Shown here piece after piece: positions 56,134-63,496 of a stretch of 64,000 nt of DNA (the stretch's first letter is position 1; every line of letters starts with the position of its first letter). Source of the DNA: Stenotrophomonas maltophilia (GTDB taxonomy: Bacteria > Pseudomonadota > Gammaproteobacteria > Xanthomonadales > Xanthomonadaceae); NCBI RefSeq assembly GCF_003205835.1, contig NZ_CP029773.1, positions 900,501 through 964,500 of the forward strand. The letters are read 5' to 3'. The position numbers and the translations under genes are program-made. The notes under the pieces are model-generated. The model did no database searches and had not been told where the DNA came from. It saw nothing but the letters and a program-made list of their open reading frames with translations.

Positions 56134-56172
56134 GGGGGTGTGCCCTGTATTGTGCCCCGGACATTGTAGCCG
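56134..56172 (+). repeat. 39-bp direct repeat, right copy
   Basis: Same sequence as 54240-54278 with three substitutions, 84 bases after the immunity stop. Repeat-to-repeat distance is 1,894 bp. Confidence 0.85.
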
Positions 56173-56210
56173 GTGGCTGCGTTGGGCAGCTACTGCAACG
56201 GTTGGAAAGC

Positions 56211-56236
56211 GAGGCCCCTGCGAATGCAGGGGCCTC
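56211..56236. terminator. Perfect 11-bp hairpin
   Basis: GAGGCCCCTGC, loop GAAT, GCAGGGGCCTC. No T-run; it may end the immunity transcript. Confidence 0.55.
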
Positions 56237-56330
56237 AGTATGTCGGCGGGAAAAACAGCTCTTTCTAAGCCACCCGTAGGGCGGTGAACACCCGGCTGAC
56301 GCTCCCAACTTAAAACAGCACAACGCGTTG

Positions 56331-56519
56331 TCAACCCATTGATCGGCGGGCAAGGCTGCCGCGCATCTTCCCCGTTTTCTTACCTTCCTTAGCTGCATTG
56401 GCGGATTTGCGCTTTTTCTTCATGGTTCGGCGGAGGCTTCTGCCACTTGTGTCGTAACCGGCGGCTTTCAGCAGCTTGTCGGCAGCGCGTTCCACTGCAA
56501 AGCGAGTGAGTTTGTCCAT
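56331..56519 (-). CDS. Small basic hypothetical protein
   Basis: 62 residues, strongly basic (MDKLTRFAVERAADKLLKAA, then KKKRKSANAAKEGKKTGK). The ribosome site GGGG directly abuts the start and is weak. The composition suggests a nucleic-acid-binding peptide, but it could be non-coding. Confidence 0.35.
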   Translation of the reverse strand: MDKLTRFAVERAADKLLKAAGYDTSGRSLRRTMKKKRKSANAAKEGKKTGKMRGSLARRSMG

Positions 56520-57459
56520 CCCCAGTGTTTAACGCGTTTTCGCCGGTGCGCAAGCCCGGCGGCGCTCCTGCGCCGCCTCTTGCCTTTCCCCTCCAAGGGT
56601 AGCCGAGCGGTAGCGAGGCCAGAAGGGCGGCGGAGCCGCCCGTGGTTTTGCTGTTGAACCCAGGCGCAGCCCGCCCAGCGACGAAGCCCGTGCGCGTGTT
56701 TTCCTGGTAGTGTCCCCTCGGCCGCGAAAGGCGCCAACGGCGGTCTTGAGCAACGGGGGGGCGCTGGCAGCGCGCCCCCCTGCGACCCCCCGGCTGCCGA
56801 GGACCGTCGCCGGAGGCGTCGGCCTCGGCCTTGGGTTCGCCTGTTCAAAACGCTTGGCGTTTTGGGTGGGCAACCCGCATTGCGGGTCGCAGGGGCACGA
56901 GCCCCCCACCCGTGAGGGCCAGGAACAACGAGATGGTCGGCCCGCGGTTGAAGTGCCTTGCGGCTGCAGGTGTGCCGGCGAGGAACGACCCCGTAACGGC
57001 CCAGCGTGGTTCACAGCGTCGCCGCTGCTGCCCCCGGTCCACGCCGCCCACGGTCTGCTGTAGGCGTCTCTCTCGGGCTGCGGCTGAGCCAGCGTTCGCC
57101 TACGGTCTCACGTAGACCCAAGTTACGCGGGTGCTTTACTCCTTGCCCGCAGTCCTCGGTTGCCGCGCGTTTGCCCAATGATGGGCTGACCAGCAGAACC
57201 GTTTGATGGCTACGAACCACCCCCGCCTAGTGCTGATCACGCAGGCCGTCCAAGCGGGAGCGAAGGGAGGGCGAGAGGGAGGGCTTGCCAGATGGCCGAG
57301 GCTTGTTACGCTGACCTCAAGGGGTCATTGCCTGGGCTTGTGTAGCTGCCTTCTACCTTGCTCGCCTCCGCGCCGGTCAAGCTCGGGGGCCATGAATTCA
57401 AACTATGGCACCCTTGGCCGTTGTCAAGCCAAGGGTGTCTTTGTATCCAAGGAGGACGC
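56520..57459. other. Gene-poor GC-rich region with many small hairpins
   Basis: 940 bases. Open frames here have translated compositions typical of GC-rich non-coding DNA (Arg, Pro, Gly, Ala runs) and none has a convincing start. Visible structures include AAAACGC-TTGG-GCGTTTT (about 56856), ACCCGCATTGCGGGT (about 56874) and GGGGGCGCTGGCAGCGCGCCCCC (about 56757). The 3' 90 bases, before the protease, are AT-richer and contain its ribosome site. Confidence 0.5.
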
Positions 57460-58347
57460 GTGAACCCAGCAACCTACATCTCTATGTCGACTGTCCGGCT
57501 ACTGTGTGGGAGCAACGGTGTGTCAGTGTCGGTGGGCACCGGATTCTTCTATCTAGTCGAAATTGATACGCCGGAAGGGAAAGGGAACTTCCCCCTAGTT
57601 TTCACGAATAAGCATGTCGTAAACGGGCACAACGAGATCCGTATAACTGTGACAACCCGTAGTTCATCGGACGATGTTAGCGAGCTGGTGGTTGCGCCGG
57701 GCGATGTGCACCGGACATTCCTCATTCCAAACTGCCAGCAACGAATAGTGTTCCACCCAGATGCAGGCGTCGATCTGTGTGCATTTTATGTCGGTGATGT
57801 CTTCGAGGCCGTACAGAATAGTGGGTTATTCATCAGGAATACATTTCTGCACAAGAATTTCCTTGTTCCGCATGATGAAAGGAAAAACGTTCGCGCAATC
57901 GAGCCCATTATGATGATTGGCTACCCTAACGGACTTTGGGATGAGCATAACAATCGCCCGCTAGCGAGGCGAGGAAGTACGGCGTCACATCCATTTTTGA
58001 AATGGAATGGAAGGCAAGAGTTTGTTATTGATGCGGCCTGCTTTCCAGGATCGAGCGGGTCGCCCGTTTTTCTTTTCGAAGACATAATGTTCAGAACAAA
58101 AGACAATTCATACACGCCTGGGACGCGCGCTCAGTTGCTCGGCGTATTGGCCTCAGGACCGCTCTTTACCAACGAGGGCACACTCGTTCAACGGGACATC
58201 CCTACGGCGACGGCAATAGTTCCAGTGGTTCCGTCGATGATGAATTTGGGTAACGTAGTGCATGCGGATGCACTCCAGAAAGTTATTGATTTGGCTTCCG
58301 CGGCCTCAGTGGAAGGTCGGACCTTTGCGCGGGCCATCAGTGTTTAG
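57460..58347 (+). CDS. Trypsin-like (S1-fold) serine protease, intracellular, accessory
   Basis: 295 residues from GTG 57460, with AAGGAGG 4 bases upstream. The chymotrypsin-fold triad is readable: His in FTNKHVVNGH, Asp in GVDLCAFYVGD and Ser in CFPGSSGSPVFLF. There is no signal peptide or propeptide, so it acts in the cytoplasm unless the start is wrong. Base composition is clearly AT-richer than the chromosome, with codons rare elsewhere in the window. Lone trypsin-like domains of this kind occur in conflict and defence loci, but no partner domain is fused here. Confidence 0.82.
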   Translation: MNPATYISMSTVRLLCGSNGVSVSVGTGFFYLVEIDTPEGKGNFPLVFTNKHVVNGHNEIRITVTTRSSSDDVSELVVAPGDVHRTFLIPNCQQRIVFHPDAGVDLCAFYVGDVFEAVQNSGLFIRNTFLHKNFLVPHDERKNVRAIEPIMMIGYPNGLWDEHNNRPLARRGSTASHPFLKWNGRQEFVIDAACFPGSSGSPVFLFEDIMFRTKDNSYTPGTRAQLLGVLASGPLFTNEGTLVQRDIPTATAIVPVVPSMMNLGNVVHADALQKVIDLASAASVEGRTFARAISV

Positions 58348-58747
58348 GGTTAGTTCTTCCCGCCCTCGGAATTCTGGTCGAGCGAACAAAATGGTAGGCG
58401 CACCCACCTAAAACAGGAAAAACCACGTGAACGGGCAAAAGCAACAGCCCTACCACCGCTGCCAGGCCCCGGACTTGCGTGGGATTGGGAAGCACATCGG
58501 CAAAGCCAGCGACTAAAAACACCAGCACTTGGGCCGCGATGACCGCAGCCCAAGTCCAAAGGAAGCCCCTCCAGAAGCCCCCGCGGGGGAGGCCCTGTTC
58601 AGCGTAGTGGGGGAAGGGCTGGCGGTTGATCCACGTCCGTCGTCGGTTGGCCCGATGGGTGATCCAGGAAAGGAAGGCCAGCACCAGCCAGGTGCCAATG
58701 CCTCCCAAGACCGCCAGCCACCCAAATGAGCTTCCGTTCTGGAGCAT
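58337..58747 (-). CDS. Hypothetical small membrane protein
   Basis: 136 residues from ATG 58747, or 143 from TTG 58768. Three hydrophobic helices (WLAVLGGIGTWLVLAFLSWI, WTWAAVIAAQVLVFLVAGF, GLAAVVGLLLLPVHVVFPVL). Its 3' end overlaps the protease 3' end by 11 bases in convergent orientation. No family recognised. Confidence 0.6.
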   Translation of the reverse strand: MLQNGSSFGWLAVLGGIGTWLVLAFLSWITHRANRRRTWINRQPFPHYAEQGLPRGGFWRGFLWTWAAVIAAQVLVFLVAGFADVLPNPTQVRGLAAVVGLLLLPVHVVFPVLGGCAYHFVRSTRIPRAGRTNPKH

Positions 58748-58840
58748 CTCCAAGCCGCCACCGAGCAAGACGAGACCTGATCTGGCTCCCCGTCAGCGGA
58801 CGCCAAGAAGCGATACTTTGATCGCACTTGGAGGTCCTTT

Positions 58841-59134
58841 ATGTCCCGTATTACCCGCCGTAGCTATACCGATGAGTTCAAGCACCAGGCCGTGGAGTTG
58901 GCCGAATCGCTTGGCCCAGCCGCAGCGGCCCGCCAGCTGGAAATGTCCGTCAAGACGCTGGCAAATTGGATTGACGCGGTCCGTGCTGGGCGCTCGTTGA
59001 CGTCTGAGGCTCGCAGGCCGGCCACTGACCTGGAAAGCGAGATCAGCCGCCTTCGGGCCGAGAACGCCAATCTGAGGATGGAGCGAGAAATCCTAAAAAA
59101 AGCGGCGGCGTTCTTTGCCAAAGAGTCCAAGTGA
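58841..59134 (+). CDS. IS3-family transposase OrfA
   Basis: 97 residues: helix-turn-helix RRSYTDEFKHQAVELAESLG and LEMSVKTLANWIDA, then a leucine-zipper segment LESEISRLRAENANLRMERE and ILKKAAAFFAKES. This is standard IS3 OrfA. CTAAAAAAAG at 59092-59102 offers an A7 slippery run for -1 frameshifting into orfB. A ribosome site GGAGG lies 9 bases before the start. Confidence 0.93.
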   Translation: MSRITRRSYTDEFKHQAVELAESLGPAAAARQLEMSVKTLANWIDAVRAGRSLTSEARRPATDLESEISRLRAENANLRMEREILKKAAAFFAKESK

Positions 59135-59240
59135 GGTACGCCTTCGTCGCCCGTCATAGGACTCGTTACCCGACTCGGGTGCTGTGTCGTGTTCTCGGCG
59201 TATCGGTCTCTGGTTTCCATGATTATCTGCACCGACAGTC
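59131..59240 (+). pseudogene. IS3-family OrfB, N-terminal fragment
   Basis: In the -1 frame from GTG 59131: RYAFVARHRTRYPTRVLC, then GVSVSGFHDYLHRQSARA, the OrfB N-terminal helix-turn-helix. It then runs into DUF927 sequence and a stop. No integrase core remains, so the IS cannot move itself. Confidence 0.8.
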
Positions 59241-60134
59241 CGCCCGAGCCGCGCCAACCGAGCCGGTGAGGCCCGTGCAGCAGCACGCTGGCGGGTGCTG
59301 ATCCTCTCAGCGGGCGAGGTCGGATTGGCGCAGCACATGGCCGAGGTCGGCAAGCAGGCACGGGCGGGGCAGTCCGTGCGCCTGGCCGACGTACCGGCCG
59401 AGGCCGAGGGCGGGCATGGTGTGTTTGAGCGCCTGCACGATGCCAGCGACGGTGCCGCGCTGTCGGCCCTGCTCAAGGACGCCGCCGCGCGCACCTATGG
59501 AGCACCGTGGCCGCTGTGGATGGGTTACCTCACCCAGCAGGACAGCCCGACGCTGACCGCCCAGCTGCGCGAATCCACGGACCGATTCCTGGCCACCTAC
59601 GTACCCGAAGATGCCTCCGGCGAGGTGCGCCGCGTGGCTGAGCGCTTTGCTGTTGTCGCCTTTGCCGGGGAGTTGGCCAGCAGCTGCCGCCATCGCATCA
59701 CCGGCTGGCCCAAGGGTGAGGCCACACGCGGTGTCGCCGCGTGCTTCCAGGCTTGGCTGCAACGTCGGGGCGGTTCCGGTAGTGCCGACACCGATGCGCT
59801 GCTGTCGCGCGTGCGTGCGTTCTTTGAAGCGCACGGCGAAAGCCGTCTGGAGCCGTTGCGCTACGGCCAGGAAGCGCCACCGGTCCGTGATCGGGCCGGC
59901 TTCCGGCGTTTCGATGAGGTGGGGGTCACCGAGTACCTGGTGCTGCCCGAGGCGCTGAAACGGGAGTTGTGTGCAGGCTTCGATCCTCGCCAGGCCACCC
60001 GTGAGCTGATCGCAGCGGGTTGGCTCAAACCCAGCACCGATGGCAAGTCCTCCCAATCAGTGCGTGTCCCAAGCCTCGGCTCCATGCGCCTGTATGTCTT
60101 TGACAGCCGCAAGGTTCATGACAGCGCGCTGTAG
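59241..60134 (+). pseudogene. DUF927-domain helicase/primase-like gene, 5' part lost
   Basis: From about 59241 the frame reads SRANRAGEARAAARWRVLIL, then SAGEVGLAQHMAEVGKQARA, the internal sensor region of DUF927 phage/plasmid helicases. It runs intact to TAA-type stop at 60134 through EVGVTEYLVLPEALKREL and a C-terminal wing GWLKPSTDGKS. The N-terminal half with the Walker motifs is missing at the IS3 junction. GTG 59295 could start a 279-residue product, but it would lack ATPase motifs. Confidence 0.82.
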
Positions 60135-60155
60135 GTCGCGCCGTCTTTCCCATAG

Positions 60156-60178
60156 CTCGCCGACACAGTGTCGGCGAG
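60156..60178. promoter_or_regulatory. 23-bp perfect palindrome
   Basis: CTCGCCGACAC, central A, GTGTCGGCGAG, between the DUF927 remnant and the next gene. It can be a terminator without T-run or an operator site. Confidence 0.5.
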
Positions 60179-60207
60179 TCCCCCAATCGTTTTAACGGAG
60201 ATTCAAC

Positions 60208-60936
60208 ATGAGCGACATCCAGACCATCACCACCACTACCTCCGAACCGGCTATTCAACCCGTCGACGGGGCCGAGGTTGCGGCGGTGTCGGAGAATAGG
60301 CGGCGGCTGAACGAGCTGGCGCAGCAGTTGGCCAGCGTGATGCAGCGCAAGCGCGCCCTGGTGGGCAAGGTCGATACGATGCAGCGCGCCAAACAGGCTG
60401 CACAGGGTGATGCCGCCGCTGCCCGTCAGCAGTGGGGGGCGAAGCTGCGCGAGAGCGATGGCACGCTGACCCGTGACATTCAGAAGCTACGCGCTAACGA
60501 GCGCTCGGCACTGTCTCTGGCCGAGGAGTATGAGGCGATGCAGGGCGAGATTGCGGCCGAGCTGCCGCGCCTGGAGCTGGAATTGGCCGAGGTGGCGGGC
60601 TACTGTCTGAACGCAAGAAGCACCGTCACTTGGGAATTGGCCGATCAGGCCTACGAGCAGTTGCTGGCACAGGCCGGGGATAGCCTGGCCTTCGCATTTG
60701 CGTTGTTCTCGAGAGCGACAAACTCCGACGATGCAGATGCACTGGCCAGCCGATTCTTTGGTCGCCTCGGCAATGCGGTGCGCCGTCGCCTGGACGATGC
60801 CGCAGTGACGGAACAGGTGACGGAAGTGTTGGCGCTGCCGTCGATGGACCTGAGCGCGGTGGATATGCAGCTGGTGCGTAGCCCGATTCGTCTTTCACAG
60901 TTGCGAGAGAAGATCAGTGCTGGGGAGGCAGCGTGA
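60208..60936 (+). CDS. Coiled-coil phage/satellite protein
   Basis: 242 residues; GGAG 8 bases before ATG. A low-complexity head (ITTTTSEPAIQPVDGAE) is followed by a long alpha-helical coiled coil (about 28-130) and a compact C-terminal part with ALPSMDLSAVDMQLVRSPIR. The stop overlaps the portal start (TGATG), so the two are translated together. The helical layout is loosely like capsid-decoration or polarity-suppression proteins of P4-type satellites, but I cannot show homology. Confidence 0.6.
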   Translation: MSDIQTITTTTSEPAIQPVDGAEVAAVSENRRRLNELAQQLASVMQRKRALVGKVDTMQRAKQAAQGDAAAARQQWGAKLRESDGTLTRDIQKLRANERSALSLAEEYEAMQGEIAAELPRLELELAEVAGYCLNARSTVTWELADQAYEQLLAQAGDSLAFAFALFSRATNSDDADALASRFFGRLGNAVRRRLDDAAVTEQVTEVLALPSMDLSAVDMQLVRSPIRLSQLREKISAGEAA

Positions 60937-61973
60937 TGCATTCCCCTGCCGATGCTGCTATCGGTGAGGTCGTGCCCGCGCGTAGCGTGGGCACTGCCGG
61001 AGCTGTCACAAGCTTTTCCTTTGGCGATCCAACGCCCGTGTTGGACTCGCGCGGGTTGTTCGACTACCTGGAATGCTGGCGCAACGGTCGCTATTACGAG
61101 CCGCCGATCACCCTCAGTGGTCTGTCGCGCACAACGCGTTCCAATCCGTTCCTGCACAGTGGTTTGATCTTCAAGCGCAACATGCTGGTGCGCACCTTTG
61201 TGCCGCATCGACTGCTGGACCGCACCGCGTTCTCGCAGTTGGCGCTGGATTACCTGGTCTTCGGCATGGCATACCTGGGGCGGCAAGTCTCGCACTCCGG
61301 GCGGCTGTTGCAGCTACACCCATTGATGGCGCAGTACATGCGTCGTGGTGTGCAACCTGGTGAGTTCTTTCAGGTCCGAGCTGGCAGGGCCGAACACGAG
61401 TTTGCCCCCGGTTCGGTGCACCAGCTCCGTGAGGCCGATACCGATCAGGAAATCTACGGCATGCCGGAGTGGCTGGCCGTCGTGCAGTCGGCGTTGCTTA
61501 ATGAATCGGCGACGTTGTTCCGCCGCAGGTACTACACCAACGGTTCGCATGCGGGCTTTATTCTTTACATGACCGACCCGCAACCGGAGGGCATGGACGT
61601 GGACGCCTTGCGTGAAGCCCTGCGAGACTCGCGCGGGCCGGGCAATTTCCGCAACCTGTTCGTGCATTCGCCCAATGGCAAGAAGGATGGGTTGCAGCTG
61701 ATCCCGATCAGCGAAGTGGCCGCCAAGGATGAATTCACCGGTATCAAGCGCGTGACTCGCGATGACATTCTGGCCGCGCTGCGCATACCGCCGCAGCTGC
61801 TCGGCATCGTGCCTCAGAATGCTGGCGGCTTCGGCTCGATTCGGGATGCGGCTACCGTGTGGGCGTCGATGGAACTGGCACCACTGCAATCGCGGCTGGC
61901 CATGGTCAACGAATGGATCGGGGAACAGGTCATCACTTTTGCCCCCTTCGAAATAGAACGTTCAGCGAACTGA
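60936..61973 (+). CDS. Phage portal protein (P2 gpQ/PBSX type)
   Basis: 345 residues from ATG 60936 (GTG 60933 also possible), with GGGGAGG upstream. Family landmarks: FSFGDPTPVLD, YYEPPITLSGLSRTTRSNPF, LLNESATLFRRRYYTNGSHA, GFILYMTDPQ, KRVTRDDILAALRIPPQLLG and GGFGSIRDAATVW. Portals form the dodecameric DNA gate of the phage head. No terminase or capsid gene follows, so the phage or satellite is incomplete here. A hairpin terminator follows. Confidence 0.92.
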   Translation: MHSPADAAIGEVVPARSVGTAGAVTSFSFGDPTPVLDSRGLFDYLECWRNGRYYEPPITLSGLSRTTRSNPFLHSGLIFKRNMLVRTFVPHRLLDRTAFSQLALDYLVFGMAYLGRQVSHSGRLLQLHPLMAQYMRRGVQPGEFFQVRAGRAEHEFAPGSVHQLREADTDQEIYGMPEWLAVVQSALLNESATLFRRRYYTNGSHAGFILYMTDPQPEGMDVDALREALRDSRGPGNFRNLFVHSPNGKKDGLQLIPISEVAAKDEFTGIKRVTRDDILAALRIPPQLLGIVPQNAGGFGSIRDAATVWASMELAPLQSRLAMVNEWIGEQVITFAPFEIERSAN

Positions 61974-62023
61974 GTGCCTATCCCTGAAAGGGCGAGGTCA
62001 AGCTACTGCTTCAGTCGAAACAG

Positions 62024-62056
62024 GGGCGACAGGGACAAGGTCAATACCTGTCGCCC
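62024..62056. terminator. Hairpin between convergent portal and immunity genes
   Basis: GGGCGACAGG and CCTGTCGCCC around a 13-base loop, 50 bases after the portal stop and 43 after the immunity stop on the other strand. Confidence 0.65.
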
Positions 62057-62099
62057 TTGGGGGGCGATCCCAGTGTGAGTAGCCGCGGCTGGATCGAAC

Positions 62100-62432
62100 T
62101 TAATTCCAGATCACGATGGTTCCATCTGGACTATTCAACTGCATCGCCTCTGGACCAGAGTAGCCGTCGTCACTTAAGTCGACCGTGAGTGAGGCCCCGC
62201 TAGAAAACTGCGCAACCATTGTCTGGCGATCGAACCGGCAATCCTGCAGCACCAAGCTCAGCGTTGAGGGCGGGGGGGGCTCCGCAATGCCATCGCAGTG
62301 AAGGCTGAAGGAGTTGTAGATATGCAGTTCCCAGCCATCGTCCGTACCGATGGTGGCCATGCCGTCTTCCATTCGCAGTTTCACATTTTTCCCGATCAAT
62401 GGCCGGAGGGTTTCCGCCTGGTGGTCGATCAT
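62100..62432 (-). CDS. Candidate immunity protein of mini-Rhs locus 2
   Basis: 110 residues, starting 8 bases after the toxin stop on the same strand. It is small, acidic and beta-rich (KLRMEDGMATIGTDDGWELH, TLSLVLQDCRFDRQTMVAQF, PDGTIVIWN), with no signal peptide or membrane helix. Size, acidity and position are those of cytoplasmic immunity proteins of polymorphic toxins; the sequence alone does not name a family I can be sure of. Confidence 0.7.
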   Translation of the reverse strand: MIDHQAETLRPLIGKNVKLRMEDGMATIGTDDGWELHIYNSFSLHCDGIAEPPPPSTLSLVLQDCRFDRQTMVAQFSSGASLTVDLSDDGYSGPEAMQLNSPDGTIVIWN

Positions 62433-62440
62433 GTTCAGGC

Positions 62441-63451
62441 CTATCTGACTGGGAAGTGAGACTTCGAATTAGGGAGCGTTTTCCCGGAGAGCGGATCTAC
62501 GCCTTGCTTTCCAGCATTCTCGTACTTGATATAGCCAGCTGGATATCCAGGACTGTTTCCCCTGGGAGGGGTTGGGTCCATCATCCGCATGGTGGCTACT
62601 TGCCCATTACTGCCTCCGGCACCCCCAGTAAATGCGACGCCGGTCTGTTTTCCTGCGGGGTTGATGACCGGAGTTGGTCCGCTCGCCCCTGTGGGCACCG
62701 GAAATGCTGTCCCGTTCGACGAGATGACGTAGCTCGGGCCAGAAGGTGTCGTCGGGGCAGCGGCAGGAGTTGGCGCAGAGGGCGCTGCTGGTGCTGGTGC
62801 TGGCAGGGCCAGTGGTTGCGCCGAATTAATGGAGCCAGATATTGCTGATGCAGCAGCAGGCCCAACAACTGGCGTCGCGCGCACAATCGCTGTTGTTACG
62901 GCAAGTGCTGCGGGGCCGAACGTATCATATGCCGAGGGTGTGTTCGCCACCGAGTCGGCATGTCTTTCCGCCGCCCGTTCCTGGCGACCATCAGGATCGA
63001 CGAACCTATAGGGATTGCCCGCAGCGTAACGATAGCGGTTGAAGGCGGAGCCCGGTTTGTCGTTTGGTGAGACGGGATCTACAGAGAGAAAGAGTCCTAG
63101 TTGGGGGTCGTAGTAGCGCTGCTGCATGTAGCTCAGCCCCGTGGCAGCATCGCTCACGTGCCCCGTGTAGCCAGGCCCATCCGTAACCGGTCCGTCCACG
63201 ACGCCCCCGTAGGGCTCGTAGTCATACCGTTTGATCACGTTGCCACTTTCATCGGTTTCGGCAACGACCGAGCCAAGTGCATCAGTGTGGATGTAGGTGA
63301 CCGTCTGAGCAGTTGCGATTGGCGGCAGTGCCAAGCCCACCAACAGCAGCCAGCAGAGCCAGACGCCCAAGGCGCTCAGCTTGCCGAAATGCGTTCTCAT
63401 CCCCTTTCGGCGGGCCGACGCGCGGCACGCAATTCTCTCAAGCCGTTCCAT
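62441..63451 (-). CDS. Secreted mini-Rhs toxin, locus 2 (intact)
   Basis: 336 residues from ATG 63451, the start at the conserved leader; MRTHFG at 63400 is an alternative. A signal peptide (KLSALGVWLCWLLLVGLALP, cleavage near ATAQT) leads at once into the RHS core: TVTYIHTDALGSVVAETDES, KRYDYEPYG, YMQQRYYDPQLGLFLSVDP, NRYRYAAGNPYRFVDPDGR. An Ala/Pro-rich linker (about 200-255) follows, then a C-terminal tip with VATMRMMDPTPP, GYPAGYIKYEN and TLPNSKSHFPVR, likely the toxin. There is no PAAR domain, YD-repeat cocoon or transmembrane anchor. Tip activity is unknown. Confidence 0.85.
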   Translation of the reverse strand: MERLERIACRASARRKGMRTHFGKLSALGVWLCWLLLVGLALPPIATAQTVTYIHTDALGSVVAETDESGNVIKRYDYEPYGGVVDGPVTDGPGYTGHVSDAATGLSYMQQRYYDPQLGLFLSVDPVSPNDKPGSAFNRYRYAAGNPYRFVDPDGRQERAAERHADSVANTPSAYDTFGPAALAVTTAIVRATPVVGPAAASAISGSINSAQPLALPAPAPAAPSAPTPAAAPTTPSGPSYVISSNGTAFPVPTGASGPTPVINPAGKQTGVAFTGGAGGSNGQVATMRMMDPTPPRGNSPGYPAGYIKYENAGKQGVDPLSGKTLPNSKSHFPVR

Positions 63452-63490
63452 CCTTCCAATCCCTGAAAGAGCCTTCCAGCAAGGCCTTGC
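63449..63490 (-). promoter_or_regulatory. Conserved leader of mini-Rhs locus 2
   Basis: Minus-strand counterpart of 54444-54485 with two mismatches, including the GCCTT/AAGGC hairpin and the start codon. Confidence 0.75.
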
Positions 63491-63496
63491 CTTCAT

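Larger units (their letters stand above)
58778..59240 (+). mobile_element. Truncated IS3-family insertion sequence
   Basis: The left end is placed at TGATCTGGCTCC (58778), a TG-start end typical of IS3 relatives. It contains orfA intact and only the first 36 codons of orfB; the right end and most of orfB, including the DDE core, are missing. The sequence joins a DUF927 gene at about 59240. Confidence 0.8.

Noticed and set aside
55763-56398. 211-codon minus-strand ORF opposite the immunity gene
   Set aside because: It overlaps the better-supported plus-strand gene, crosses the 39-bp repeat and a hairpin, and has biased low-information sequence.
56529-57014. 161-codon minus-strand ORF
   Set aside because: Composition is Arg/Pro/Gly/Ala-rich as expected from GC-rich non-coding DNA; no ribosome site or domain.
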